Below are positions 18,292 to 27,582 of a stretch of 64,000 nt of DNA, piece by piece. The stretch is from the NCBI GenBank assembly GCA_016795155.1, contig JAEUIE010000053.1, forward strand, positions 171,781 through 235,780, given 5' to 3'. The DNA is from Planctomycetia bacterium (GTDB taxonomy: Bacteria; Planctomycetota; Planctomycetia; Gemmatales; HRBIN36). Each line of letters starts with the position of its first letter. The first letter of the stretch is position 1. The position numbers were made by a program, and so were the translations under genes. The notes under the pieces were generated by a model. The model searched no databases. It was not told where the DNA came from and saw only the letters and a program-made list of their open reading frames with translations.

Positions 18292-19488
18292 TTAAGCAAC
18301 AGAACCAGACGCGTTCACCAGGCTGGTTTGCCCAGGCTGGGGAGCATTGGCCAGCAGCCAGTCTTCGAGAATGATGTGTTCGACATAAGGAGCACGAAGG
18401 AGTGCAGTGCTTTGTGACAGCAGTCTGGTCAGCCAAGGCCGGCGCATGATCGGTTTCATGGCACGCAGGCCGAAGCCGCTCCAGGTGCGCTCGGCTGATT
18501 GCCCGGCAATGTTGTCGCTGATACGTTTGAAGGTGGCAGGGACCAGGTTGGGATCGGGGCCGACGTGCACCACGATTTCCACTCCCGATGCCAGTGTTTG
18601 AAACACCATGTCCCACAGTTTTTGTGGATGATCAACCCATTGCTGCATCAGGTGCCTGCTGTTGGTTTCGTTGAAACTCTTCTGGCCTGTAACGCTGCTG
18701 ATGATGGGGACCGTGGGTTTGGTTAAGCCACCCTTGGTTTTCTGCAGAATGACAGCAGTGCGATTGGGGATGTTTCTCTGCCAGGTGATGGGGGTATGCA
18801 ACGGCGCCCAGCGATGCGGGTTGGCACGCAAGTGTACTCTTTCGGGAAAGCGTTCCTTCATGAGTGTGCGGAACTGTTCGAGCGTATCGTTTTGAGCCAG
18901 GAGCAGCAGACTGTTGGGAGACAGGTACGTGGAGGGGGATATGATCCCTTTGCCCTCGGTGCCGATTTCCAGGCAGGTTTTATGTACCAGATCGAGATCG
19001 AGTTCCGGGCCGCGGGAAAACAGAATGCCCATCGTGACATTCTGTGAAAGTGCCACGGAATCTTCGGACATCAACAGTAGGGGGATCAGCATATCCTGTG
19101 CGGTAAAGACTTTTGAGGCAGCCAGTGCAGAGGTTTCCCCCAGGCTGTAGCCGAAGGCGATACGAGAAGAATCAAAGGGAATATCAAAATACTTTTGCAG
19201 CAGTTCGAGTTGTACCATGCACATGGTGACGATCAGGACAATGTCTTCTGCATAACTGGTCAAGTCGCAGGTTTCCCGCCGCTGTCTGACTCGTTCGACG
19301 AGGTCCATTTTCGTCTGCAGCGTATCGCTGGCTAATACGGAATTTTCTGCAAGTGCCTGTTCAACTTCTTTGCCGTAGAGTGGATGTTCGAGTAGTTCGG
19401 GAGTGCGTCCAAGGTTGGTGATGTTGTAGCCTCGAAAAGTAAAAGCAGAACTGGCAATTCTGCTGCGAAGTTGCACAGCGTCGAGCAT
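18292..19488 (-). CDS. Malonyl-CoA:ACP transacylase / polyketide AT-like protein
   Basis: 398 residues with the acyltransferase fold. The nucleophile elbow is GYSLGETSAL (Ser in GxSxGE), and a family-typical arginine region and downstream His in APLHTPI are present. It is longer than FabD (about 310) and has Tyr instead of the usual His in GHSLGE. It has no adjacent ketosynthase or acyl carrier gene, so a stand-alone acyltransferase of unknown product is the best reading. Confidence 0.65.
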   Translation of the reverse strand: MLDAVQLRSRIASSAFTFRGYNITNLGRTPELLEHPLYGKEVEQALAENSVLASDTLQTKMDLVERVRQRRETCDLTSYAEDIVLIVTMCMVQLELLQKYFDIPFDSSRIAFGYSLGETSALAASKVFTAQDMLIPLLLMSEDSVALSQNVTMGILFSRGPELDLDLVHKTCLEIGTEGKGIISPSTYLSPNSLLLLAQNDTLEQFRTLMKERFPERVHLRANPHRWAPLHTPITWQRNIPNRTAVILQKTKGGLTKPTVPIISSVTGQKSFNETNSRHLMQQWVDHPQKLWDMVFQTLASGVEIVVHVGPDPNLVPATFKRISDNIAGQSAERTWSGFGLRAMKPIMRRPWLTRLLSQSTALLRAPYVEHIILEDWLLANAPQPGQTSLVNASGSVA

Positions 19489-19614
19489 ACCGGTGCACCT
19501 GATAAGTTGAAAGGACAGCGGCTCGTGCCCATCGGCCTGTCAAAGAATACAGGCGCAAAATATGACAAACATATGAGTTCGAGAGGTCGGAATTATTCCA
19601 GAGATTTTTTACTT

Positions 19615-19986
19615 TTACAGATACGGGTCGCGATTGATCATTTTTCTACTGAGATCGACAATGTAGCAGACTTCACGCGAAATGGGTTTGCCTTGCTTGT
19701 TCAATTTCAGCGTTACCCAACAGCGGGGCAGTTTATCTTTATCTACGGTAACGTTGGTAATCGTGAATTCAGTCAGTGTGCTGCCAGCTTTCCAGTCTTC
19801 GTCAAGAAATTGCCAGCCATCGGGAATGGTTTTAGCTGAAGCAGGTGTTTTCTTGTTTTGCCAGATTTCGAGTCCCTGTTTGACGGCACTTTTCACCTGC
19901 TCGATTTCCTGGCTGGAGAGGCCCGAGCCACAGCCGATGAGTGCACATGACAGTGACAAGAATATACATACGCTCAAGCGTGTCAT
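19615..19986 (-). CDS. Predicted lipoprotein
   Basis: The start at ATG 19986 (123 residues) gives a clean lipoprotein signal: MTRLSVCIFLSLSCALIGC with lipobox LIGC. The body is a small beta-sheet domain of unknown function. The longer ORF to 20028 adds residues before the signal peptide and is less likely. Confidence 0.6.
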   Translation of the reverse strand: MTRLSVCIFLSLSCALIGCGSGLSSQEIEQVKSAVKQGLEIWQNKKTPASAKTIPDGWQFLDEDWKAGSTLTEFTITNVTVDKDKLPRCWVTLKLNKQGKPISREVCYIVDLSRKMINRDPYL

Positions 19987-20175
19987 GTGCTGGTTCCCGT
20001 TGGAATCCCGGTATGTAACTGCGAGCACACCCCGGCGGAGTACCTCCGGAGTGTGGCACAGTTTATGTCAATTGACGCCAAAGCTTTTAGAGAAGGGGAA
20101 ATCTGCAACAACCCAAAGCTATTGCACATCTCCCCTAGCTGACGCTGCGGGCTACCAGTTGCAACACGCAAAAGA

Positions 20176-21156
20176 TCAATCAAGGTTAGTGATGTCGCCG
20201 CGGTTGCGGGTTTCAGCTTCGGCCCAGGCTTTGTCGCCAACATTCCTTACAGCACGTGCACTGCCATCAGCCAGGCAGATGCAGATGATGTTGGAAGTGA
20301 AGCTTTGGGTTTTCAACGGATGAGCATTGTTATCGGGCACGCCGAATTCAGCACAGACCATGCAGCGGCAAAGCCAGGGTTCTGTTCCGGTCCACGCGGT
20401 GGGTACGGGGCCTGAACGATTCACGAAACCACTGCGAGGCCAGTAGCCGTTCACATAGAGTGAGTCGGTAGGAAGGTCGACTGTGTAATTGGTAGTGACA
20501 GGCAATACTCCATAAGCCCAGAGGTTAGCGCCATAGCGCGGGTTGCCAGCAGGCCTGGAAGATACTGCATACTTCTCGCAGAACATGATGGTGTTGGTCA
20601 TGCCATCAGGAATGGTGGAAGGGAATACCGCGCCCAGGTCGCCAAAGACCTGCCAGTTGGCGGCATAGCTGGTCAAGCCCCATTTGGTATTGCTGGTGCC
20701 GGTGGTGGCCCAGGGTGGAATGGGATTGCCGGTGCCTGATGCTGACCACCAGGATGGCATGGCGCTGGTGAGATCGAATACGCCATCGCCGAAGGATCGA
20801 TCCAGCGGGGCTTTGAAGATTTTCAGCACATAGGAGCGGGCAACATCTGGCCCCAGTTTGTAGATGTTGTCTGCTTCGATATAAGGCAGCAGGTGATAGA
20901 ACACTGAGCCTTGCACACCCGTGGGGTTTGGCAGCATAGCAGGGTAGGAGCCGAACATCGGCGGGGTTTTCTTGTAGTCGCCATGGGCATTGTGCACGGC
21001 GATGCCGAGTTGTCGCAGGTTGCTGAGCGAAATCATCTGATCTGATGCAGCACGCACGCGCTGTATGGCAGGCAGCAGCATGGCCATGAGCAGAACAATG
21101 ATGGCGATCACTACCAATAGTTCGATCAAGGTAAATGCAGATCGTTTGGAGGACAT
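20176..21156 (-). CDS. DUF1559 pseudopilin-like protein
   Basis: 326 residues. The type IV pilin-like prepilin peptide has AFTLIELLVVIAIIVLLMA, with Glu at +5 after the processing site, followed by the DUF1559 region (SLSNLRQLGIAVHN and, near the C-terminus, CICLADGSARAV). The family is expanded in planctomycetes, tens to hundreds per genome. The function of individual members is not known. Export by a type II/IV-like pseudopilin route is implied by the N-terminus. Confidence 0.93.
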   Translation of the reverse strand: MSSKRSAFTLIELLVVIAIIVLLMAMLLPAIQRVRAASDQMISLSNLRQLGIAVHNAHGDYKKTPPMFGSYPAMLPNPTGVQGSVFYHLLPYIEADNIYKLGPDVARSYVLKIFKAPLDRSFGDGVFDLTSAMPSWWSASGTGNPIPPWATTGTSNTKWGLTSYAANWQVFGDLGAVFPSTIPDGMTNTIMFCEKYAVSSRPAGNPRYGANLWAYGVLPVTTNYTVDLPTDSLYVNGYWPRSGFVNRSGPVPTAWTGTEPWLCRCMVCAEFGVPDNNAHPLKTQSFTSNIICICLADGSARAVRNVGDKAWAEAETRNRGDITNLD

Positions 21157-21546
21157 GGCAGATCCTTTGCGTTGAGTTAAAGAAGATAAAGGGGCAAATA
21201 CGGGAAACGGAGGACATTCAGTCGCGATGGTGGAACGTTTCAGAAAGCACAGGAGAGATAGGATACACAGACTTCATTGCATCGCGATATACCGGTCACG
21301 CCGACACATGGAGCACTAAACTCAGGTGAAGCCCATCCGCATGGCGACGCGCGATAATGGTCGCTTTGAAGATGCCAGATGTGATGTGCAAATTGGCTTC
21401 ATGTATTCGCACTGAGAGTCGATTCAATAATTACCCATCATAGTGCTGTTAAATCTTCATGCAACAGCTCCATGATGCAAATAAGCAAAATCGCTCTCTC
21501 AGAATTTTCATATTCAGAGAGCGAACGAATTGTCGGAAGAATGGAA
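21157..21546. other. Intergenic gap, 390 bases
   Basis: Apart from the terminator at 21491-21524 and the leader of the DUF1559 gene on its left edge, I see no gene, repeat or RNA here on either strand. Confidence 0.6.
21491..21524 (-). terminator. Terminator of apt
   Basis: A 9-bp stem (21491-21499 with 21516-21524) has further pairing inside the loop (GAAT/ATTC). On the minus strand it is followed by TTTTGC. It starts 22 bases beyond the apt stop codon. Confidence 0.7.
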
Positions 21547-22059
21547 TCAGTAACTCAACAGACAGTACAACTCGTAGCCTGGAAGTTTTCCTGCACCTTC
21601 CAGGAACGAGAGCTCGATGAGGAAGGCGCAGCCTGCGACTTTGCCTTTAGCCTGCTCAACGAGTTTGCAGGCGGCCTGCATGGTGCCGCCAGTTGCCAGC
21701 ACATCATCCACCAGCAGCACATGATCGCCGGGCTTGATGGCATCAACATGCATATGCAACGACGCTGAGCCATACTCGAGATCGTAGCTGTAGGATGTTG
21801 TGGCGTAAGGCAGCTTGCCAGGCTTGCGCAGTGGGATGAGTGGTTTCTTCAGCAGATAAGCGAGCGGAGCGGCGAGGAGAAAGCCACGAGCCTCGGCAGC
21901 AGCGATGGCATCGACCTTGGTGTGCTGATATTTCTTCGCTAGTTGTTCGACAGCAAAGCTGAAGGCTTCGGGGTTGCTGAGAAGTGGGGTGATATCTTTG
22001 AACAGAATGCCTGGCTTGGGGAAATCCTGAACGTCGCGAACAAAGTGTTTCAAATCCAC
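21547..22059 (-). CDS. apt: Adenine phosphoribosyltransferase
   Basis: 170 residues, normal APT length. It salvages adenine with PRPP to AMP. The PRPP-binding motif VLLVDDVLATGGTM is intact, and the N-terminal FPKPGILFKDITPLL is characteristic of APT. It is divergent from the GNAT gene with a 68-base gap. Confidence 0.95.
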   Translation of the reverse strand: MDLKHFVRDVQDFPKPGILFKDITPLLSNPEAFSFAVEQLAKKYQHTKVDAIAAAEARGFLLAAPLAYLLKKPLIPLRKPGKLPYATTSYSYDLEYGSASLHMHVDAIKPGDHVLLVDDVLATGGTMQAACKLVEQAKGKVAGCAFLIELSFLEGAGKLPGYELYCLLSY

Positions 22060-22127
22060 GCTGATTCTCCGCCCGGGCTTTGTAACTTAACTCCATCAGA
22101 CTAGCAAGCCACGAGAGCATTGCAACC

Positions 22128-22583
22128 ATGAGTCTCCAAATACGACAAGCTGTCGTTTCCGATGCAGAAGTCATTGCAGACTTCAACAGTCGCCTGGCGA
22201 TGGAGAGCGAAGGGAAAACGCTCGATCAAAAAACTTTGTTGCCGGGTGTACAGGCCTTGCTCCAGGATGCCAACAAGGGAATTTACTACCTGGCTTGCGA
22301 TGAAGCTGGTGAAGCGATTGGCCAGATCATGCATACCTATGAATGGAGCGATTGGCGGAACGGCTGGTTCTGGTGGATTCAAAGTGTGTATGTGGTTGCG
22401 GAGCATCGGGGTAGGGGAGTATTCACCACGTTGTTCGAACATGTCAGAGAGCAAGCCAGGCGGCAAGGCAATGTGATTGGCATTCGTCTTTATGTGGAGG
22501 ATAACAATACCCGGGCGCACAAGGTGTATGAACGAACCGGTTTTGAGAGTGCAGGCTATTTTGTGTTGGAGTGCGGAGTGTAA
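22128..22583 (+). CDS. GNAT-family N-acetyltransferase
   Basis: 151 residues with the acetyl-CoA-binding motif VAEHRGRGVFTTLF (Q/RxxGxG/A) and the C-terminal NTRAHKVYERTGFE typical of RimI-like acetyltransferases. The acceptor is unknown. It ends about 45 bases before the frameshifted gene that follows. Confidence 0.88.
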   Translation: MSLQIRQAVVSDAEVIADFNSRLAMESEGKTLDQKTLLPGVQALLQDANKGIYYLACDEAGEAIGQIMHTYEWSDWRNGWFWWIQSVYVVAEHRGRGVFTTLFEHVREQARRQGNVIGIRLYVEDNNTRAHKVYERTGFESAGYFVLECGV

Positions 22584-22627
22584 TTATGGAGTATACTTTG
22601 AGCTTGAGCAACCACTAGGAGCGCGGG

Positions 22628-23385
22628 ATGGACTGGGAGAGGTGGAGCCATCTGATTTTTTTTGCGCGACTTTGCTGATAGTCTTTGTCGGGTTCGTTGC
22701 AGTTTATTTCGTCCAGAGTTACAGGATTGATCGGCAGCTTGTCCAAGTCGAAGCATTATGCAAGGAATCACTGGAAGAGGGATACCTGAAGTCCGTAGAT
22801 GTTGCAGAGCGGCATCCGAAATGGGTCGAGCCACAGATTTTTGCATGTCAGCTGGCTGTAAACACAGGCCGATATGCCGTGGCAGAAGATCATGGCCGAA
22901 AAGCCATCCAACTCCTCCAGGGGGAAGTTGTCCGGGTGACCTCGTGCTTCGATGCCGGTCGGAAAGAAGACAAGGATCTGTCAAGCGTGAAATATGAAAA
23001 GTTTCTTTTGATACTGGTGGAAGATTTGATTGCGCGGGCTGCGGTACTGGCGTGTTACACAAACTATGATTATGAAGGTGCGTTACAGCGCTGCGATGAT
23101 TTTAATTCAGCGAGCAAGTCGTATAAGAGCCTGGTTGACGCCTGGCGTGCTCATTTCTGCATGCTCCTAGGCAGGTATGACGAGGCGGAGCAGCATTTGG
23201 AAAATGCCAGGCGTAAGGATATCAAGGGCGTCCAGTACCTGGCCATCCAGGGGCACTGGCATCTGATTCATGGCGATCCCAAGTCAGCGGTCGAGTACTA
23301 TCTGAAACATGGTGATCGTAAGAGCCTGGCTGAGGACTTTGTCCACATCAAGGCTGTGTTCGGAATAGATGAACCAAGTTGGTGA
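22628..23385 (+). pseudogene. Membrane-anchored TPR-like protein, N-terminus frameshifted at T8
   Basis: The best ribosome site (AGGAG, 7 bases before ATG 22628) begins MDWERWSHLIFF and then runs into a T8 tract at 22656-22663. In the annotated sequence this frame stops soon after. The rest of the protein (about 240 residues) is in the frame one base back. If one extra T is assumed, the N-terminus becomes a normal signal anchor (FFCATLLIVFVGFVAVYF) followed by helical TPR-like repeats (YDEAEQHLENARRK). The frame without the shift has no good start. Either a sequencing/assembly error or polymerase slippage on the T run would restore the protein. The body looks intact. Confidence 0.6.
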
Positions 23386-23388
23386 TGC

Positions 23389-23898
23389 TCAACCGGGCAC
23401 AACTTCAAACAACTCAATGGCAGGCTGCAGGTCGCAGTAGAGAATGCCCAGGCGGCCATAGGCTGGGGTGTTATTCTTGAAGCCTTGCCAGTGCAAATGT
23501 TCAAATCGTACATAGTTAGTGACTTCAATATGGCGCAATACTTCATGATGGATAAGCACATGCCCCAGTGGCGTATCTTCTCTCAGTATGGCTTGCTGCA
23601 CTTCGGGCTCCAGCATATGGAGGTGAATGCGGACAATGCCTCCCTGAACTACCCGGTCTGATCCAACAGGAAGCAGAAGAATCTGTCGAGCATACCACTC
23701 AGGGGACTGTTGACGCTGCAAAACCTGCACGCGAATTTTGCACTGATGGTAGGATTCCATCGCCATGGTCATGTGCCGATCATGCACCAGCAATTGATGA
23801 AAGGGTTCGGGAACTGCAGTGGGGTCGATCAGTTGAAAAGGGGGCAATGGAACCGGTTGAGGCAGCGAGGCAAAGAGTGTTTCAAGCGATGGTCCCAT
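23389..23898 (-). CDS. Chorismate-lyase-like (DUF98-type) protein
   Basis: About 169 residues from ATG 23898. The segments LLVHDRHMTMAME, RQILLLPVGSDRVVQGG and TPLGHVLIHHEV follow the pattern of the chorismate-pyruvate lyase/DUF98 fold (HD.MT, R.v.L, PLG.iL). The family includes enzymes that split pyruvate from chorismate, but activity here is inference. It is convergent with the TPR-like gene. Confidence 0.45.
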   Translation of the reverse strand: MGPSLETLFASLPQPVPLPPFQLIDPTAVPEPFHQLLVHDRHMTMAMESYHQCKIRVQVLQRQQSPEWYARQILLLPVGSDRVVQGGIVRIHLHMLEPEVQQAILREDTPLGHVLIHHEVLRHIEVTNYVRFEHLHWQGFKNNTPAYGRLGILYCDLQPAIELFEVVPG

Positions 23899-24077
23899 GA
23901 TCTGGAGTATTATATGGCTGTTTATATGAGTGATGGATGATGAACCTGCACCGATGGGCACCTGTTGAAAATGAAATGTGTTTCTTACTGTGACTTTGTC
24001 GCTCAACTGCGAATTGGCATTTACATTGAATTGAAAGTCACTAAGGTACTGCACTGACGATTAACGAGGATGAACTT

Positions 24078-24311
24078 ATGAATAGCGATCAAGTAGACAC
24101 GTTCTACATTGCTGATACTGACGAGGGAAACGTAGCACTTTCCAGAACGCCTCAGCAGACTGTTTCTTCAGATCCTTTGCAATTACTGGTGATAGAAGGT
24201 AAGGAGAATATCACACCTCCCAAGATGTTGATGACTCGCAGCGAGTTTAAGCAATGGCGATATCAACTGGAAGATGAGGGGTGTTATGTCGAGTTACGAT
24301 TTGCATCGTAA
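24078..24311 (+). CDS. Hypothetical protein, 77 residues
   Basis: Short acidic protein with GAGGATG before the ATG and normal codon use. It has no recognisable domain. It sits alone between the chorismate-lyase-like gene and the PQQ-propeller gene. Confidence 0.5.
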   Translation: MNSDQVDTFYIADTDEGNVALSRTPQQTVSSDPLQLLVIEGKENITPPKMLMTRSEFKQWRYQLEDEGCYVELRFAS

Positions 24312-24503
24312 TTGAGTTGCACCTGATAAGAGAGCATGGTGGTAGAATGATTCTCCGCCATGCTGCCAGATTCATTACATTACACATGATGAAGTTGAAC
24401 TAAATCTTTGTCGAGTATTGTGGCGTCTGCTCAGTTCGAATGAGTGACCAGTTGTGCAGTTTTCTCCATAATATGAATCAATGGATATTTCTGGAGCTTT
24501 GTC

Positions 24504-25733
24504 ATGCGCTGGTATTTCACCCTGGCTGCGGTTATCTCTCTGGTCACTGTTCTTCAGGCAGCTGATTGGCCACAATGGCGTGGGCCTGAACGAACTGGCA
24601 TATCTCAAGAGAAGAACCTGCTGCAGGAATGGAGCAAGGAAGGCCCGCCATTAGCCTGGAAATCCACTGGTCTGGGTACGGGTTACTCCTCGCCCACCAT
24701 CGCCAATGGCCGGATTTACCTGCAGACCACCAGGGATAAAGTGGAATATTGTATTGCGTTGAACGAGCAGGACGGCAAGCAGATTTGGTCAACGGTCATC
24801 GGTAAAGTGGGCGCCAATCAGGGGCCGCAATATCCTGGAACTCGGGCAAGCGTCACGGTTGATACTGATCGGCTTTATTGCCTGGCTTCGGATGGAGAAA
24901 TCTGCTGTCTGAGTGCAACAGATGGATCAATCAAATGGCAGAAGCATTGCCGAAAAGACTTTGAGGGCAAGCCAGGGCAGTGGGCGTACTCCGAATCGTT
25001 GCTGGTGGATGACGACAGGGTGATTTGTACGCCTGGCGGCGAGAGTGCGAGCATGGTTGCCTTGAACAAAATGACCGGTGAAGTGATCTGGAAATCAGCT
25101 ATCCCGGAAATCGGCACAGCAGAATATTCATCCATCATGGCTGCGAATCTGTCAGGCAGCAGGCAGTACGTCACGTTTCTGCGCAAGGGGATTGTCGGAG
25201 TGGATGCAGTAACAGGTAAGTTAGTCTGGAAATATTCCAAAACGGTAGATATGGGTGCAAATATTCTCACTCCCATTATTCATGAGAATAAAGTCTTCTC
25301 CTCCGGTTCACGAACTGGTGGCGCCGTAGTGGAAATTGTGAAGCAAGGCGAGAATGTAAATGCGAAGGAAGTTTATTTTAACAATAAGCTGTCGCCGAGC
25401 ATCGGCGGAGCAGTTCTGGTGGATGGACACCTGTATGGCAGCAACAGTCAGGGTGTTTTCTGTGCTGACTTTTCTACCGGCGAGATCAAGTGGTCGAACC
25501 GCAGCGTAGGCGCTTCATCAGTCTGCTATGCTGATGGCCGCGTTTATTTACGTGGACATACTACGGGTGAAATGGCGATCATTGAGCCGAATCCCCAAGC
25601 TTACACCGAGCACGGAAGATTCAAGCAGCCTGAACGGAGCAAGATTCAAGCATGGCCACACCCAGTCATTGCGAATGGATGTTTATACCTGCGTGATCAG
25701 GAGACGTTGCTTTGCTTCCGGGTAGCGAAATAG
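24504..25733 (+). CDS. Secreted PQQ-like beta-propeller protein
   Basis: 409 residues: a signal peptide (TLAAVISLVTVLQA) then ADWPQWRGPERTG, the standard start of planctomycete PQQ-repeat proteins. Propeller repeats follow (for example DGSIKWQK, TGEVIWKS, TGKLVWKYS, TGEIKWSN). It resembles BamB and quinoprotein dehydrogenases, but it lacks evidence of a cofactor site and its role is unknown. Confidence 0.88.
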   Translation: MRWYFTLAAVISLVTVLQAADWPQWRGPERTGISQEKNLLQEWSKEGPPLAWKSTGLGTGYSSPTIANGRIYLQTTRDKVEYCIALNEQDGKQIWSTVIGKVGANQGPQYPGTRASVTVDTDRLYCLASDGEICCLSATDGSIKWQKHCRKDFEGKPGQWAYSESLLVDDDRVICTPGGESASMVALNKMTGEVIWKSAIPEIGTAEYSSIMAANLSGSRQYVTFLRKGIVGVDAVTGKLVWKYSKTVDMGANILTPIIHENKVFSSGSRTGGAVVEIVKQGENVNAKEVYFNNKLSPSIGGAVLVDGHLYGSNSQGVFCADFSTGEIKWSNRSVGASSVCYADGRVYLRGHTTGEMAIIEPNPQAYTEHGRFKQPERSKIQAWPHPVIANGCLYLRDQETLLCFRVAK

Positions 25734-25831
25734 CAAGAGGCAAGCGATGGATTGCAGAATCTGCTTTCAGGAGCGTGTGAACTTATAGCAACATTTTGTG
25801 TCCGTCCATAGTATACTGAGACAGATATCTA

Positions 25832-25913
25832 GCACGAGTGGCGGAACTGGCAGACGCGCTGGACTTAGGATCCCGTCCCGAAAGGGGTAAGAGTTCAACT
25901 CTCTTCTCGTGCA
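25832..25913 (+). tRNA. tRNA-Leu (anticodon UAG)
   Basis: 82-base class II tRNA. The acceptor GCACGAG pairs with CTCGTGC, with discriminator A. The anticodon loop carries TAG (CUA codons), a long variable arm is present (CCCGTCCCGAAAGGGG), and the T arm is AGAG-TTCAACT-CTCT. CCA is not encoded. A TATACT -10-like element lies at 25812-25817. It is the likely integration target of the neighbouring recombinase. Confidence 0.95.
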
Positions 25914-26017
25914 TTTCCCTATTATTCGCAGATATTTGCCTTTCTGCCCCATGCTCCATACCATTCTTTTGCCCCAAGGTGGGGGCAAGGTGGGGGCAGT
26001 AGGGGAGTAACACGGCA

Positions 26018-27226
26018 ATGGCATGGATAGAGACGGATCGACACGGGGCATTCCAACTTTGCTTCCGCTTCCAAGGGCGGAAGTTCAAACGGTCTTTACA
26101 GACTAGGGATGTTCAGGAAGCTCAGGACATTTCTGGTGTGGCTGGGCAAACGCTTCGGAACATCAACCTCGGCATCCTCGAAATGCCAGACTGCGATCTA
26201 CCGACTTTCCTGATATCGGGTGGGGGGAGCAAGCCAAAAGTACTCCCCATCGACCCGACTCTCACACAGCTCTTTGAGCAATACTTCGAGTCGTTACCTG
26301 TTGGATCGCTTGAGAGAGAGACGATCAACAGCATGAAAACCCATCAAAGGCATTTAGAGCGGCTCTTGGGAAAGAAGTTACGTACGTCGGAAATGACCAC
26401 TGAGGTTCTCCAGAAGTATGTCAACGCACGCGCCCTCGAAGATGTGACGTCAGATACAATCAAGAAGCCGATAGTCACGCTGCGGGCAGTTTGGAACCGC
26501 ATTCTTAAGAAGCCATTCCCCAAAGGCATTACTTATCCGAAATCTAAAGAGCGGCCTCCGTACCAATCCTTGAAAGAAGTTCAAAGGGGAGGAGATTGGG
26601 ACTCTCTGTACCTCACATCCGATGAAGTAGATGAGCTATTGGGCTATGTGCGGGCTACAGCTCGGCATCCGTTTGTATTTCCTCTCATCTGCTTTGCAGC
26701 ACACACAGGAGCTAGACGGGCTGAAATCCTCCGCTGCCTAAAGTCAGACGTAAACCTGGAGCAAAGGATCGTCACGTTACGAGAACGTAAGAAATCCCAT
26801 AGTACACGAACGACCCGGAGAGTCCCGCTTTCTCCACTCTTGGCTGATGCACTAGGAAAATGGCTGGATGCTCACCCAGGAACTAACCATCTTTTCGCAA
26901 TCTCGGAAATGGAGCGAAGCAAGAAATCCGGTGTGCGGCCAATGACACGCGATGAAGCTCACGACCATTTAAAACGTGCCCTCAAAGGTAGCAAGTGGGA
27001 GGTGATCAAGGGATTCCACACATTCCGGCACTCATTTATTTCCGCACTTGCCAGTAAAGGAGTGGACCAGCGTATCATTGATGAGTTTGTTGGTCACCAG
27101 ACGGAAGAACAACGGAGACGTTATCGACACCTTTACCCGGATGTCACGCGGAACGCTCTGATGCTGGCATTTGGAACACAGGTAGGCCATCTGAAAGGTA
27201 AAGTTAGACTTCGTTCTGGCAAGTAA
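26018..27226 (+). CDS. Tyrosine recombinase / phage-type integrase
   Basis: 402 residues: an N-terminal SAM-like/arm-binding region, then a catalytic domain with Arg in HTGARRAEILRC, His and Arg in HTFRHSF, the GH of EFVGHQ and the Tyr in RRRYRHLY. It begins about 105 bases past tRNA-Leu and points into the island, as expected for an integrase of an element inserted at a tRNA 3' end. No excisionase is adjacent, but an excisionase-like gene lies at 36925-37227. Confidence 0.93.
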   Translation: MAWIETDRHGAFQLCFRFQGRKFKRSLQTRDVQEAQDISGVAGQTLRNINLGILEMPDCDLPTFLISGGGSKPKVLPIDPTLTQLFEQYFESLPVGSLERETINSMKTHQRHLERLLGKKLRTSEMTTEVLQKYVNARALEDVTSDTIKKPIVTLRAVWNRILKKPFPKGITYPKSKERPPYQSLKEVQRGGDWDSLYLTSDEVDELLGYVRATARHPFVFPLICFAAHTGARRAEILRCLKSDVNLEQRIVTLRERKKSHSTRTTRRVPLSPLLADALGKWLDAHPGTNHLFAISEMERSKKSGVRPMTRDEAHDHLKRALKGSKWEVIKGFHTFRHSFISALASKGVDQRIIDEFVGHQTEEQRRRYRHLYPDVTRNALMLAFGTQVGHLKGKVRLRSGK

Positions 27227-27327
27227 TCTTATTATCATTCCTCCTTTTCCATGTGAAGAGTGCTGCTCTAACTAAACCCTTACATATTCAAGTAGATGAA
27301 CGAATCACCTATTTGGTGCAAGAAGTC

Positions 27328-27353
27328 GCGGGTTCAAATCCCGCTAACCCGGA
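27328..27353 (+). other. tRNA 3'-end-like remnant (T arm + acceptor strand)
   Basis: GCGGG-TTCAAAT-CCCGC forms a perfect T stem-loop followed by a 7-base acceptor-like strand, with no matching 5' half upstream. It is not the 3' end of the tRNA-Leu at 25832. It could be a leftover attachment site from a different tRNA-targeting element. Confidence 0.5.
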
Positions 27354-27570
27354 GGTCGAATGACTCTGTGCCCCGACATCCTGCACGATCCACCCTTGAG
27401 CTTCGTAATGACGAATCGCCCAAGCAACCGTGTACTCCTCTATGATCTTGCGTAGTCCAACGAAATGATCCCGCCTTCCTGAGGGAGTATGGAAAACGTG
27501 GCGTTAAGCATCGCACCGTCGAAGTCAACAACAGCCTTCATTTCCAGCTTCCAGTGTCAACTTCCCGAAC
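27334..27570 (-). pseudogene. Broken C-terminal fragment, DUF3883-like
   Basis: On the minus strand, one frame reads HYEAQGWIVQDVG and a neighbouring frame resumes with TESFDLRV. Joined, they give the pattern YExxGWxVxDVS..SFDLRC seen in DUF3883/Mrr-like domains that often accompany defence helicases. No start, and at least one frameshift. The fragment runs out exactly into the tRNA-like sequence. The rest of 27227-27582 holds nothing else I can recognise. Confidence 0.4.
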
Positions 27571-27582
27571 TGGCGACCTCTA

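Noticed and set aside
20606..21217. 203-residue ORF opposite frame to DUF1559
   Set aside because: Lies entirely over the DUF1559 gene on the same strand in another frame, with no domain or ribosome site.
22477..22627. 302-residue ORF start at 22477 for the TPR-like protein
   Set aside because: It lies inside the GNAT gene, has no ribosome site, and the better start is ATG 22628 in another frame.
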